In this document: in pieces, positions 56,184 through 64,000 of the stretch
How the letters are laid out: every line of letters starts with the position of its first letter
Position numbering within the stretch: position 1 is the stretch's first letter
Assembly (NCBI RefSeq): GCF_000346505.1
Contig: NZ_ANOH01000223.1
Location: 1 to 64,000, forward strand
Origin: Aporhodopirellula sallentina SM41
GTDB lineage: Bacteria; Planctomycetota; Planctomycetia; Pirellulales; Pirellulaceae
Length of the DNA stretch: 64,000 nucleotides
Reading direction: 5' to 3'
Made by a program: the position numbers and the translations under genes
Notes under the pieces: generated by a model
Databases searched by the model: none
What the model saw: the letters and a program-made list of their open reading frames with translations, nothing else
Told to the model about the DNA's origin: nothing

Positions 56184-57761
56184 CTAGTGCTTGAAGTGGC
56201 GACGGCCGGTGAAGACCATCGGGATCTCGTATTCATCGCAGGCAGCGATCACTTCATCGTCACGGCGAGAACCACCGGGTTGAATGATCGCAACCACGCC
56301 GGCTTTGGCGGCCGCTTCGATCGAATCGGGGAAGGGGAAGAACGCGTCGCTGGCGAGGATGGACCCATCGCTGCGATCACCGGCCTTGTCGATCGCGATC
56401 TCAACGCTGTCAACTCGACTCATTTGTCCCGCACCGACGCCGATCAGTGAAGTGTCTTTGGCGAGCACGATGGCGTTGCTCTTCACGTGCCGCACCATCT
56501 CCCATCCGAACGAGATATCGTCCCACAGTTCGTCATCGACGGGTGTCTTCGTGACGGTCTTCCATTGCAATGAAGAACTCGACATCCGGTCAGCATCCTG
56601 AACCAACATACCACCGCTGATGAACCGGCGAGCAACCTTCGGAGCGTCTCCATCAAGACGTCCGACTTGCATCAGACGCACGTTGTCTTTCCAACGAGGC
56701 CGAGTCGTTAGCAGTCCTACCGCGCTGGCTTCAAAATCCGGCGCTACGATAGCTTCGATAAACAAACCTGGTTCGCACAGTAGTTCGGCGGTAGCCACAT
56801 CGACGGTGCGGTTCATTCCCACCACGCTGCCGAACGCACTGAGGGGGTCGCCGGCCATCGCTCCCGATACGGCATCCGCCAACGTCTTGGATGTCGCGGC
56901 ACCGCACGGGTTATTGTGCTTGATCACCGAAGCTGCTGGGTCGGCAAAACCTCGTACGATATCGAGTGCAGCATCGAGGTCGAGCAGGTTGTTGTAGGAG
57001 AGTTCCTTGCCGCTGATTTGGCGAGCCGAAACGAGGTTGGCCGATCGATCGCTGTGATCGCTGTAGAGTGCCGCCCGTTGGTGCGGGTTTTCGCCATAGC
57101 GGAGCTGCGTCTTGCGTCGCAGGGTGACGTTCATCGTTTGCGGGAATTCACCGCCGACGGACTCGCCTTGCAAGTAGTCCGCGATCGCCCGATCGTAGGT
57201 TGCGGTGTGGTCGAACGCTTCGGCGGCGAGTTGTCGGCGCAGTTCCGAAGTGGTTCCGCCGACGCTCTGCAGTTGCTCGATAATCTCGCTGTATTGTTCG
57301 GGGCTGGTCGCGATCGCGACGTCGTTTTGGTTTTTCGCAGCCGCTCGCACGAGACTCGGCCCACCGATATCGATTTGCTCGATGCATTCTTCACGAGTTA
57401 CACCCGACCGGCTCGCGGTGGCGGCGAACGGGTAGAGATTCACGACGACGAGGTCGAACGGTTCGATATCGTGCTCGGCGATTGTGTCGAGGTGGTCTTC
57501 GCGATCGCGGCGGGCGAGAATCCCGGCAAAGATCCGCGGATGCAACGTTTTGACACGTCCATCGAGCATTTCGGGGAAACCGGTGTAATCGGCGACGTCT
57601 TCGACATCGATACCCGACTTCTCGAGGTGGGACCGCGTGCCGCCGGTGCTGTAGATCGTCACCCCAGCAGCCCGCAAACCTGCAGCCAGATCGGTCAGCC
57701 CCATCTTGTCACTGACACTAATCAACGCATTACGAACCGGAACCACATCTGACACGAGCAA
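56184..57761 (-). CDS. purH: Bifunctional AICAR transformylase/IMP cyclohydrolase
   Basis: 525 residues, the usual length. Catalyses the last two steps of purine synthesis. The MGS-like N-terminus (NALISVSDKMGLTDLAAGLRAAGVTIYSTGGTRSHLEKSG, FPEMLDGRVKTLHPRIFAGIL) is followed by the transformylase domain (KTQLRYGENPHQRAALY, ASVIKHNNPCGAA). No ATG is available at the N-terminus: the reading begins at TTG 57761, with GTG 57755 and 57746 as alternatives. It stands alone, upstream of the sulfatase gene by 150 bp. Confidence 0.97.
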   Translation of the reverse strand: MLVSDVVPVRNALISVSDKMGLTDLAAGLRAAGVTIYSTGGTRSHLEKSGIDVEDVADYTGFPEMLDGRVKTLHPRIFAGILARRDREDHLDTIAEHDIEPFDLVVVNLYPFAATASRSGVTREECIEQIDIGGPSLVRAAAKNQNDVAIATSPEQYSEIIEQLQSVGGTTSELRRQLAAEAFDHTATYDRAIADYLQGESVGGEFPQTMNVTLRRKTQLRYGENPHQRAALYSDHSDRSANLVSARQISGKELSYNNLLDLDAALDIVRGFADPAASVIKHNNPCGAATSKTLADAVSGAMAGDPLSAFGSVVGMNRTVDVATAELLCEPGLFIEAIVAPDFEASAVGLLTTRPRWKDNVRLMQVGRLDGDAPKVARRFISGGMLVQDADRMSSSSLQWKTVTKTPVDDELWDDISFGWEMVRHVKSNAIVLAKDTSLIGVGAGQMSRVDSVEIAIDKAGDRSDGSILASDAFFPFPDSIEAAAKAGVVAIIQPGGSRRDDEVIAACDEYEIPMVFTGRRHFKH

Positions 57762-57839
57762 TCACTTCGGGTGAGGGAAAACGCCTTCGGGGAAAGTTTG
57801 ACCGACATGTTCCTTGCCATCGTGGTTTTGGTCAAGGAG

Positions 57840-58610
<771 letters not shown>

Positions 58611-58870
58611 GGCTTGGTAAAAGGGGAGGGCAGTAGGAGTTGATGGCGGTGATAACGCGGTAATAACAAAGGGCAGGGGGAACCGATCGTCGCCGAACCG
58701 ATTGCCGCGAGAACCGTGCGATCCGGCGCCCGATCAACTCAGCCACCGATTCGGTTAGCCGGTTCGTTCCGCATGCGGAAACACCGTTTTGCGAAGAGAC
58801 AAACCGGACGTGCCGGTGTCAATGTAGTCACGTGGATCGATCCGGGAAACACGCGACCGGGCACGCTGAC

Positions 58871-59212
58871 TTAACCGCCCGATTTATTCCCGCCGAGTTT
58901 GAACCGAATATCGGTGATCTTGGCCTGAGGATGATCCTTGGAGAGCGTTTTCAGAATGCGGCGTTTTTGAAACGTCAACTCCTGCATGACCACGCTATCG
59001 ACCGCATAGACCTGCAGGACGCCCCGGCTGAGCTTGCCCACCATGATGCTGTCGGCGAGAGCCGGCCCGACGCTCTTGGCGATCGATTCGGTCATCGCGT
59101 TGTCGGTTGCGACACTCGCGTAGCCCCGCCGGCTCATCAATTCCGAGATGAGGGTTCCGATCCGACGAGTACTTTTGCCCCGTTCGTCTTCCTGGTTTGG
59201 GACTTTTTTCAA
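58871..59212 (-). CDS. DUF721 (DciA-like) protein
   Basis: 113 residues from TTG 59212, with AAGGA about 8 nt upstream; no earlier ATG is available. The DUF721 core IGTLISELMSRRGYA ... VGPALADSIMVGKLSRGVLQVYAVDSVVMQELTFQKRRILKTL is clear. DUF721/DciA proteins are the ancestral replicative helicase operators that interact with DnaB. It lies 9 bp after dnaN stop on the same strand, so it is in the dnaN operon. A replication role is therefore supported by context as well as by family. Confidence 0.88.
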   Translation of the reverse strand: MKKVPNQEDERGKSTRRIGTLISELMSRRGYASVATDNAMTESIAKSVGPALADSIMVGKLSRGVLQVYAVDSVVMQELTFQKRRILKTLSKDHPQAKITDIRFKLGGNKSGG

Positions 59213-59221
59213 TTCCGGTCC

Positions 59222-60340
59222 TTATCGGTCGCGGGCCATCGGCATGATCACGTAAGCATAGCCGTCGTCGGTGTTCAGCAGGGCAGGGGATTTCGAACTT
59301 TCGATCTCCATCACAAACGACACCTCCGAATCCATCACCTTGCAGAAGTCCGCCAGGTAGCGGTGATCCATCGTCAGGGTGATCGGTTCTCCGTCGTAGG
59401 TGATCGGCAGTTCGATCTGCGACTCGCCGAGATCCGCGGTCGATGCCTCCAGTTTGAGCGTCCCGTCGGCAAACGTGAAATCAACCCCACGGCTGTCGAT
59501 ATCCGTCACGATCGCGGCCTGACGAAGGGCGGCGAAAAGTGGTCCCACCGTCACATCTATTTTGACAGCGTCCTCTCGTTGAGGCAGCACCTGCCGCCAG
59601 TTCGGATAGCGACCTTCGACCAGCCGGCTAGAGATCACCGCCCGCGGAGTCCGGATTAACAAGTCGTTCCCGCGGGAAGCCACCTCGACCGAATCATCCT
59701 TCTCACTGAGTGCCTTCTCGATCAGAGCGATCGCCCGGGTCGGCACGATCGTGGTCATGCCGTTGGTCTGGTGGCCGCCGACCGATTCGCCGGTTCCTTC
59801 CATCCGGGCCAACCGTCGACCGTCGGTCCCGACCGCGATCACGGAGCTTTCTTCCATCTCCAAAAGAACCCCCCCGAGTGCGTATCGACTCGATTCGGAG
59901 TCGGTCGCGAAGGCGGTCCGTTTGAGCATCTCGCGAAACAACCGCGTGCTGATTTGGTGGTACTTTTCTTCGTCGAATTCTCGCACGCTGGGGAACTCAT
60001 CCGGGTTGTTTCCGGGCAAGCGGAACTTGCTGCGGCTGCCCGAAATTCGGATCCCGGATTCATCGGTTTCGACGGTGATCTTCTCGTCACTGCTCTCGCG
60101 GAAAATCGCCCCGGTTCGCTGCACCGGCAGGAGCGCCGTTCCCTCGGTTTCGATCTCCACTCCCTCGGTCACGTCCAACCGGATTCCCACCTCTTGGTCC
60201 GTTGCCGAGAGCGTCAGTTTCGAACCGGCGGCGGTGATTTTGACGTTCTGCAAAATCTCTTTTGGCGACCGAGTCGGCGCGATGCTAGCGGCCAGTGCGA
60301 ACGCGTTGGCAAGAGTATCTCGTTGGCAGGTGATCTTCAT
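59222..60340 (-). CDS. dnaN: DNA polymerase III beta sliding clamp
   Basis: 372 residues, close to the usual 366. Forms the ring-shaped homodimer that tethers the polymerase to DNA. The three similar clamp domains are visible: MKITCQRDTLANAFALAASIAPTRS at the start, FREMLKRTAFATDSESSRYALGGVLLEM in the second domain, and DHRYLADFCKVMDSEVSFVMEIESSKSPALL before the C-terminal YVIMPMARDR. The peptide-binding pocket residues MPM are at the C-terminus. Downstream is the DUF721 gene; upstream is a DnaA-box region. dnaA and recF are not adjacent. Confidence 0.97.
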   Translation of the reverse strand: MKITCQRDTLANAFALAASIAPTRSPKEILQNVKITAAGSKLTLSATDQEVGIRLDVTEGVEIETEGTALLPVQRTGAIFRESSDEKITVETDESGIRISGSRSKFRLPGNNPDEFPSVREFDEEKYHQISTRLFREMLKRTAFATDSESSRYALGGVLLEMEESSVIAVGTDGRRLARMEGTGESVGGHQTNGMTTIVPTRAIALIEKALSEKDDSVEVASRGNDLLIRTPRAVISSRLVEGRYPNWRQVLPQREDAVKIDVTVGPLFAALRQAAIVTDIDSRGVDFTFADGTLKLEASTADLGESQIELPITYDGEPITLTMDHRYLADFCKVMDSEVSFVMEIESSKSPALLNTDDGYAYVIMPMARDR

Positions 60341-60806
60341 GAGGGAGTAATTTCGTGGGCGACGATGAGCTTTGATCGAGCGATTGTTTTACCGGGGCAG
60401 ACTCACCAACGCACCCCCTCAAATTCGAAAGCTGCTCTCGGTCGGAGCGAAGCTTTGCTAGCAAGCACTGCTTGCTCCTGGAGGTCTTGCTATCAAAGAA
60501 CTTAATATCTTTTACCGTCGTCGTCGTAATGTGCGGACCTTGAGTGTCGACAAACATCCACTCGCCTCAGAAAAGACTGCAAATTACGACAAATCCAGCC
60601 AATGTTCACTTGTGGATAACTTGTCTGTTGGATGTCTGTAATCTGTCGATGTTTGTCTGGTGTTTAGACAGTTCCAGACAGTGCCGGCGGGAAGTCGACG
60701 CAACCGCAGACAGAAATCGACAATAAGCAGACACTGAAAAGACGAGTTTTCCACAGGTGTTCAAGCGGCCTAGGTAAGCTGAAACGCGCTCAAAAAGGAA
60801 CAAAAA
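60341..60806. other. Region with DnaA boxes upstream of dnaN; candidate replication origin or dnaN control region
   Basis: 466 bp without a gene between divergent dnaN and cutA. TGTGGATAA at 60611-60619 is an exact (reverse) DnaA box, and TTTTCCACA at 60747-60755 fits TTWTNCACA. Between them TGTCTG occurs at 60622, 60633 and 60654, and its reverse complement CAGACA at 60675, 60707 and 60728, so the whole segment is a mirror arrangement about 60667. This is like an origin or an autoregulated dnaN promoter. Not proven: only two boxes match well, and the AT-rich unwinding element was not identified. Confidence 0.55.
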
Positions 60807-61163
60807 ATGCCCGAAAATATTCCTGCTCGGACCCCGTTGGCGATCGTTTGGACCACGGTCGCGGATCCGGATTCAGCACGACGACTCGCATCATCGATGT
60901 TGGATCGCCGGTTGGCCGCCTGCGTCCAGATCGACTCTCCGATCGAAAGTCACTATCGATGGGAAGGCCGTTTGCATGTCGATACGGAGGTGCGTCTGAT
61001 CATCAAAACGACATCCGATTGGGTTCCCGAACTCATTCGCTGGCTCGGCGAAAATCACCCCTACGATGAACCTCAGATCTTGGCCACTGAGGTCACCGAA
61101 ACGACGTCCGGATACGCGGCGTGGGTGGCCGCCGAAACCTCTCCACAGCCCACCGACGATTGA
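60807..61163 (+). CDS. cutA: Divalent-cation tolerance protein CutA
   Basis: 118 residues, the usual length. Small trimeric protein implicated in copper/divalent-cation tolerance, though its molecular role is unclear. The conserved pattern VADPDSARRLASSMLDRRLAACVQ, the SHYRWEGRLHVDTEVRLIIKTT strand, and NHPYDEPQILATEV identify it. It is transcribed from the dnaN side of the origin-like region and faces the minus-strand GH13 gene. Confidence 0.95.
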   Translation: MPENIPARTPLAIVWTTVADPDSARRLASSMLDRRLAACVQIDSPIESHYRWEGRLHVDTEVRLIIKTTSDWVPELIRWLGENHPYDEPQILATEVTETTSGYAAWVAAETSPQPTDD

Positions 61164-61178
61164 CCCAAACGGGCTTGC

Positions 61179-62978
61179 TCAGACCAGCCAGCGAACCTGG
61201 TAGGGCCGCATCTCGATCGGCTCCGAGGCGAGCAATTCTTCCTCGGCCAGGATGTCCCGGTTGTACCCCTCTGGTAGCGAGGAAGAGTCGATCGATCGAG
61301 CCTGATCACCCAGGTTCGCGATCACGGTCAACGGCTTCTCACCGTCGAGTTTTCGGACCCAACCGATCAGTCCGTCGATCGGCAAGTCCAGCATGGTTTG
61401 CGATGCCGCCGGGTCAAAGGAGGGCTGCGTTCGACGCACTTCGAGTAACCGGCAATAGCCGTCCATCACCCGCCGCTGCAGCGAATCCGGACCCGACAAG
61501 GCGTCTTCGAGTTCCGACCGTTCGTACTTGTGACGGTTGATTCGGCGGTTGATCCCGGACGATTCGACGGCAGCAAAATCGCTCGGCGAACCGACCAAGG
61601 AATGGAAGTAGACGGCCGGGATGCCGCGCATCGACAGCATCACCGCCTGCGTCGCGAGGAACCGGCGGGAGTGCTCGGCGGCGGGGACTTGGCGGCGATC
61701 GGCGACCGCATCGAGGTAGGTGATATTCAGTTCGTAGGGGCTCTGGGTGCCGTCACCGAGGTCACGCATCCCGACCTTCCCGCCGGCCTCGAGCACCATC
61801 TTCGCCAGGGCATCGATCCGCTCCTGGGGCAGTAAGCCTTCGGCCGGTCGCACCCCGATGCCGTCGTGTGATGCGGTGAAATTGAAATACGTCGTATCGT
61901 CCGATGGCAGCGAGAGACTGCCCATCCACCGAGCAAGCACACCGGTGTCACCGCTGTGAATCGCGTCGAGCAGCAACGGCGGCAGACTGAACTGATACAC
62001 CATATGGGCTTCGTCGTTGCCCGCGCCGAAGTAGCTGATGTTCTCCAAGTGGGGGACATTGGTTTCGGTCAGAATCACCGTCCCCGGCACGGCCCGGTCG
62101 AGCACCCAACGCATCAACTTCACCGCCGCGTGGGTTTGCGGCAAATGCATGCACGAAGTGCCGATCTCTTTCCAAAGAAACGCGATCGCGTCGAGCCGAA
62201 CGATCCTGGCCCCGCGGCGAGCGTACTCGACGAGGGTTTCGATCATCGCCAACATCACGTCCGGGTTGGCGTAATTGAGGTCGACTTGGTCAGCGCTAAA
62301 CGTAGTCCAAACGAATTTCTTCCCGGAATCCGATTCAAACTCCGTCAGCAGCGGCAGGCTGCGGGGACGTGTCACCCCCGAGAGATCGATTTCGGGATCC
62401 GCGGTGACGTAGAAATCGGCGAACTCCGGATCGCCAGCGAGAAATTTCTGGAACCACTCGTGTTGCTGCGACGAGTGATTAAGCACGAGGTCGTACATCA
62501 GGTCAAAGTCGCGGCCCAAATCCGCGATGTCTTCCCACGTCCCAAAATCAGCATCCACCCGCAGATAATCAGCCACTGAGAAACCGTCATCGCTCGTCGA
62601 CGGGCAAAACGGCAGCAGGTGAACACACCGGATCAACTCGTTGAGCCCGTGATCGACCAGGAATCGATGCTGGGCGGCCAAGGGCGATCGGCCCGGCGAC
62701 CCTTCTGAACCCGATTCGCGAACCTGGTCCGCGTAGGTGATCAGGACAACGTCGCGATGATCCCACAGTTTTCGATGCGTGGTCGACTGTGTCGGATCGT
62801 ATTGGGATACCGACATCGGGTCCGCATCATCTCGATGGAACTCGCCGGCTTCCCCTGAACCACCTTCCACCAAATGCATCAATCCGTCGAACAAGGACAA
62901 CGGGACGTGTCCATAAACATCCTTGATTCGACTACGCAACGATTCTGCGGTTGGTGTTTCGGTGGTCGATTCACTCAC
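61179..62978 (-). CDS. GH13 subfamily 18-type phosphorylase (sucrose/glucosylglycerate phosphorylase-like)
   Basis: 599 residues from GTG 62978, overlapping the upstream glycosyltransferase stop in GTGA. GH13 barrel: [42 protein letters not shown], the nucleophile Asp in [15 protein letters not shown], the acid/base Glu in [10 protein letters not shown] and the third Asp in [12 protein letters not shown]. The strand order and length fit sucrose-phosphorylase-like enzymes, which cleave an alpha-glucoside with phosphate. Pairing with a glycosyltransferase that may make mannosylglucosylglycerate favours glucosylglycerate as substrate; this is inference. Confidence 0.88.
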   Translation of the reverse strand: MSESTTETPTAESLRSRIKDVYGHVPLSLFDGLMHLVEGGSGEAGEFHRDDADPMSVSQYDPTQSTTHRKLWDHRDVVLITYADQVRESGSEGSPGRSPLAAQHRFLVDHGLNELIRCVHLLPFCPSTSDDGFSVADYLRVDADFGTWEDIADLGRDFDLMYDLVLNHSSQQHEWFQKFLAGDPEFADFYVTADPEIDLSGVTRPRSLPLLTEFESDSGKKFVWTTFSADQVDLNYANPDVMLAMIETLVEYARRGARIVRLDAIAFLWKEIGTSCMHLPQTHAAVKLMRWVLDRAVPGTVILTETNVPHLENISYFGAGNDEAHMVYQFSLPPLLLDAIHSGDTGVLARWMGSLSLPSDDTTYFNFTASHDGIGVRPAEGLLPQERIDALAKMVLEAGGKVGMRDLGDGTQSPYELNITYLDAVADRRQVPAAEHSRRFLATQAVMLSMRGIPAVYFHSLVGSPSDFAAVESSGINRRINRHKYERSELEDALSGPDSLQRRVMDGYCRLLEVRRTQPSFDPAASQTMLDLPIDGLIGWVRKLDGEKPLTVIANLGDQARSIDSSSLPEGYNRDILAEEELLASEPIEMRPYQVRWLV

Positions 62979-64000
62979 AAGTTGTCCTGTCCGGTAAAGT
63001 TGGTAACGAGGGCACGGAGCTTCCGCCGGAGCACGCCGTAGGAGAAAAATGCACGGCCGATTTCGTAGTTGAAATCCACCATTTCGTCGCGGAACGCCTG
63101 GTCACGAATGATCCGTTTGACCTTGGAAACCACGTCTTTGGTCAGGTATCCGTCCATCGAAATCACCTTGGCACCCTTGGGTTCGATGTCGGCAACGTAA
63201 ATCGAGTAACGATTCACCAGCAGGGGTTTGCGGTAATAGAAGGCTTCGAGAAGCGCGTTGCCGAACCCTTCGTAGATACTCGGATAGGTGATGAAGTCAG
63301 CCTGTGAGTAGGCGTCCGCGAGGGTGTAGATCCGTTTTCCTTCGGCGTTTTTCCCGCGTTTGTCACCCACCTGTTCGTCGACCAATCGCAGGTCCACGCC
63401 GCTCTGTTCGGCCAAATCACGCAGTACCTGCAGATACTCGTTACCTTCATCGCCGCTCGCGTGCGAAATCACCAACTTGCAGCGATCGTCTTTCAACGCG
63501 GCCACCAACGAGATCGCGTGTTCGATTCCCTTGCGAGGAACCACGCGGGTCGGCTGCAGAAACAGGATGTCGTCCTCGGCCAGACCGATGTCTTTGCGGA
63601 AACAACGGGAATACTCGTCCGCTTCCGGTGGCGGGTTCTCGAAATCGAGCACGTTGGGAACGAGCACCGACGAGACACCGCGGCGGTGCGACAGGTCCTC
63701 TTGGGCGAACGAATTGATCGTGACGTTCTGAATCTGGGGCAGGGCAGGGGGGAACGCCATCCACAACATGTCGGTTACCGCGCTCACACTGAAACGGTCC
63801 CGTTCCCAGTAGAAATCGTGATGATGGGCGATCGTCGGGAACCCGGTTTCCGCGATGAAGTTCGTCAACGCGACCCCGAGCGGGATGTTCATCGGAATGC
63901 ACAGCGCATTCTGAACGATCAGCAGATCGAGATGGTACCGCCGAGTGAACTCATACAGAGTCCCTTTGAGATAGTCCGCGAGCGTGTAAATCCGCTGCGT
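62975..64000 (-). CDS. Glycosyltransferase (GT4/GT-B type), 5' end beyond the window
   Basis: The frame stays open to base 64000 ([28 protein letters not shown] upstream of the internal ATG 63892), so the gene is cut by the window edge; the visible part is 341 residues. A GT-B enzyme: [12 protein letters not shown] in the N-terminal domain, [20 protein letters not shown], and the nucleotide-binding [30 protein letters not shown] with the family's E-x7-E. The HHHDFYWER motif and the coupled GH13_18 phosphorylase resemble mannosylglucosylglycerate synthase of other bacteria, which adds mannose to glucosylglycerate. Substrates are inferred. Confidence 0.85.
   Translation of the reverse strand, partial: TQRIYTLADYLKGTLYEFTRRYHLDLLIVQNALCIPMNIPLGVALTNFIAETGFPTIAHHHDFYWERDRFSVSAVTDMLWMAFPPALPQIQNVTINSFAQEDLSHRRGVSSVLVPNVLDFENPPPEADEYSRCFRKDIGLAEDDILFLQPTRVVPRKGIEHAISLVAALKDDRCKLVISHASGDEGNEYLQVLRDLAEQSGVDLRLVDEQVGDKRGKNAEGKRIYTLADAYSQADFITYPSIYEGFGNALLEAFYYRKPLLVNRYSIYVADIEPKGAKVISMDGYLTKDVVSKVKRIIRDQAFRDEMVDFNYEIGRAFFSYGVLRRKLRALVTNFTGQDNL

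Overview
The window reads as chromosomal DNA of a marine planctomycete of the Pirellulaceae (Rhodopirellula type). The signs are DUF1559 pseudopilin-like proteins (one cut by the left edge, one with a broken frame), a small lipoprotein beside the second, an alginate-export-type porin, a cysteine-type sulfatase beside a GH106 rhamnosidase, large secreted TPR proteins, and sparsely packed genes with several GTG/TTG starts. This is inferred from gene content; no rRNA or tRNA gene was recognised.

Layout. 1-3.5 kb: a DUF1559 gene end, a membrane protein, a small secreted protein, an Fpg/Nei glycosylase and a GT2 glycosyltransferase. 3.9-5.9 kb: rplA-rplJ-rplL closed by a strong terminator, with no rplK upstream and no rpoB downstream. 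6-13 kb: an internally duplicated membrane protein facing two secreted TPR proteins. 13.6-17.3 kb: a porin and a ClC channel with CBS domains. 17.5-28.2 kb: housekeeping genes (NAD(P)HX epimerase, DUF429 protein, trpB, a secreted carboxypeptidase-regulatory-like protein, a methyltransferase coupled to a class V aminotransferase, coaD, pepF). 28.2-31.2 kb: a bifunctional fucokinase/GDP-fucose pyrophosphorylase.

31.5-36.2 kb holds the most system-like locus: a tightly overlapping minus-strand operon of a MoxR AAA+ ATPase, a DUF5682 protein with a TraB/EreA-like look at its N-terminus, and a VWA protein with a complete MIDAS. 37.5-45.3 kb is a ten-gene cation/proton antiporter operon. Its gene order follows the archaeal Mbh/Mrp membrane module (E-F-G-D/E fusion-B-C-D) with two further NuoL/M/N-like subunits, and its C subunit carries a histidine-rich loop.

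45.4-56 kb: the frameshifted DUF1559 gene and its lipoprotein, then a rhamnose-glycan locus (AraC regulator, RhaT, GH106 rhamnosidase, Ara/Fuc-type isomerase, sulfatase) that looks suited to sulfated rhamnose polymers such as ulvan. 56-61 kb: purH, hisF, then dnaN with a DUF721/DciA-like gene directly behind it. Upstream of dnaN is a 466-bp region with two DnaA-box matches bracketing six TGTCTG/CAGACA motifs in mirror order, a candidate replication origin or dnaN control region. 61-64 kb: cutA, then a GH13_18-type phosphorylase coupled to a glycosyltransferase that runs off the right edge, probably glucosylglycerate-type compatible-solute metabolism.
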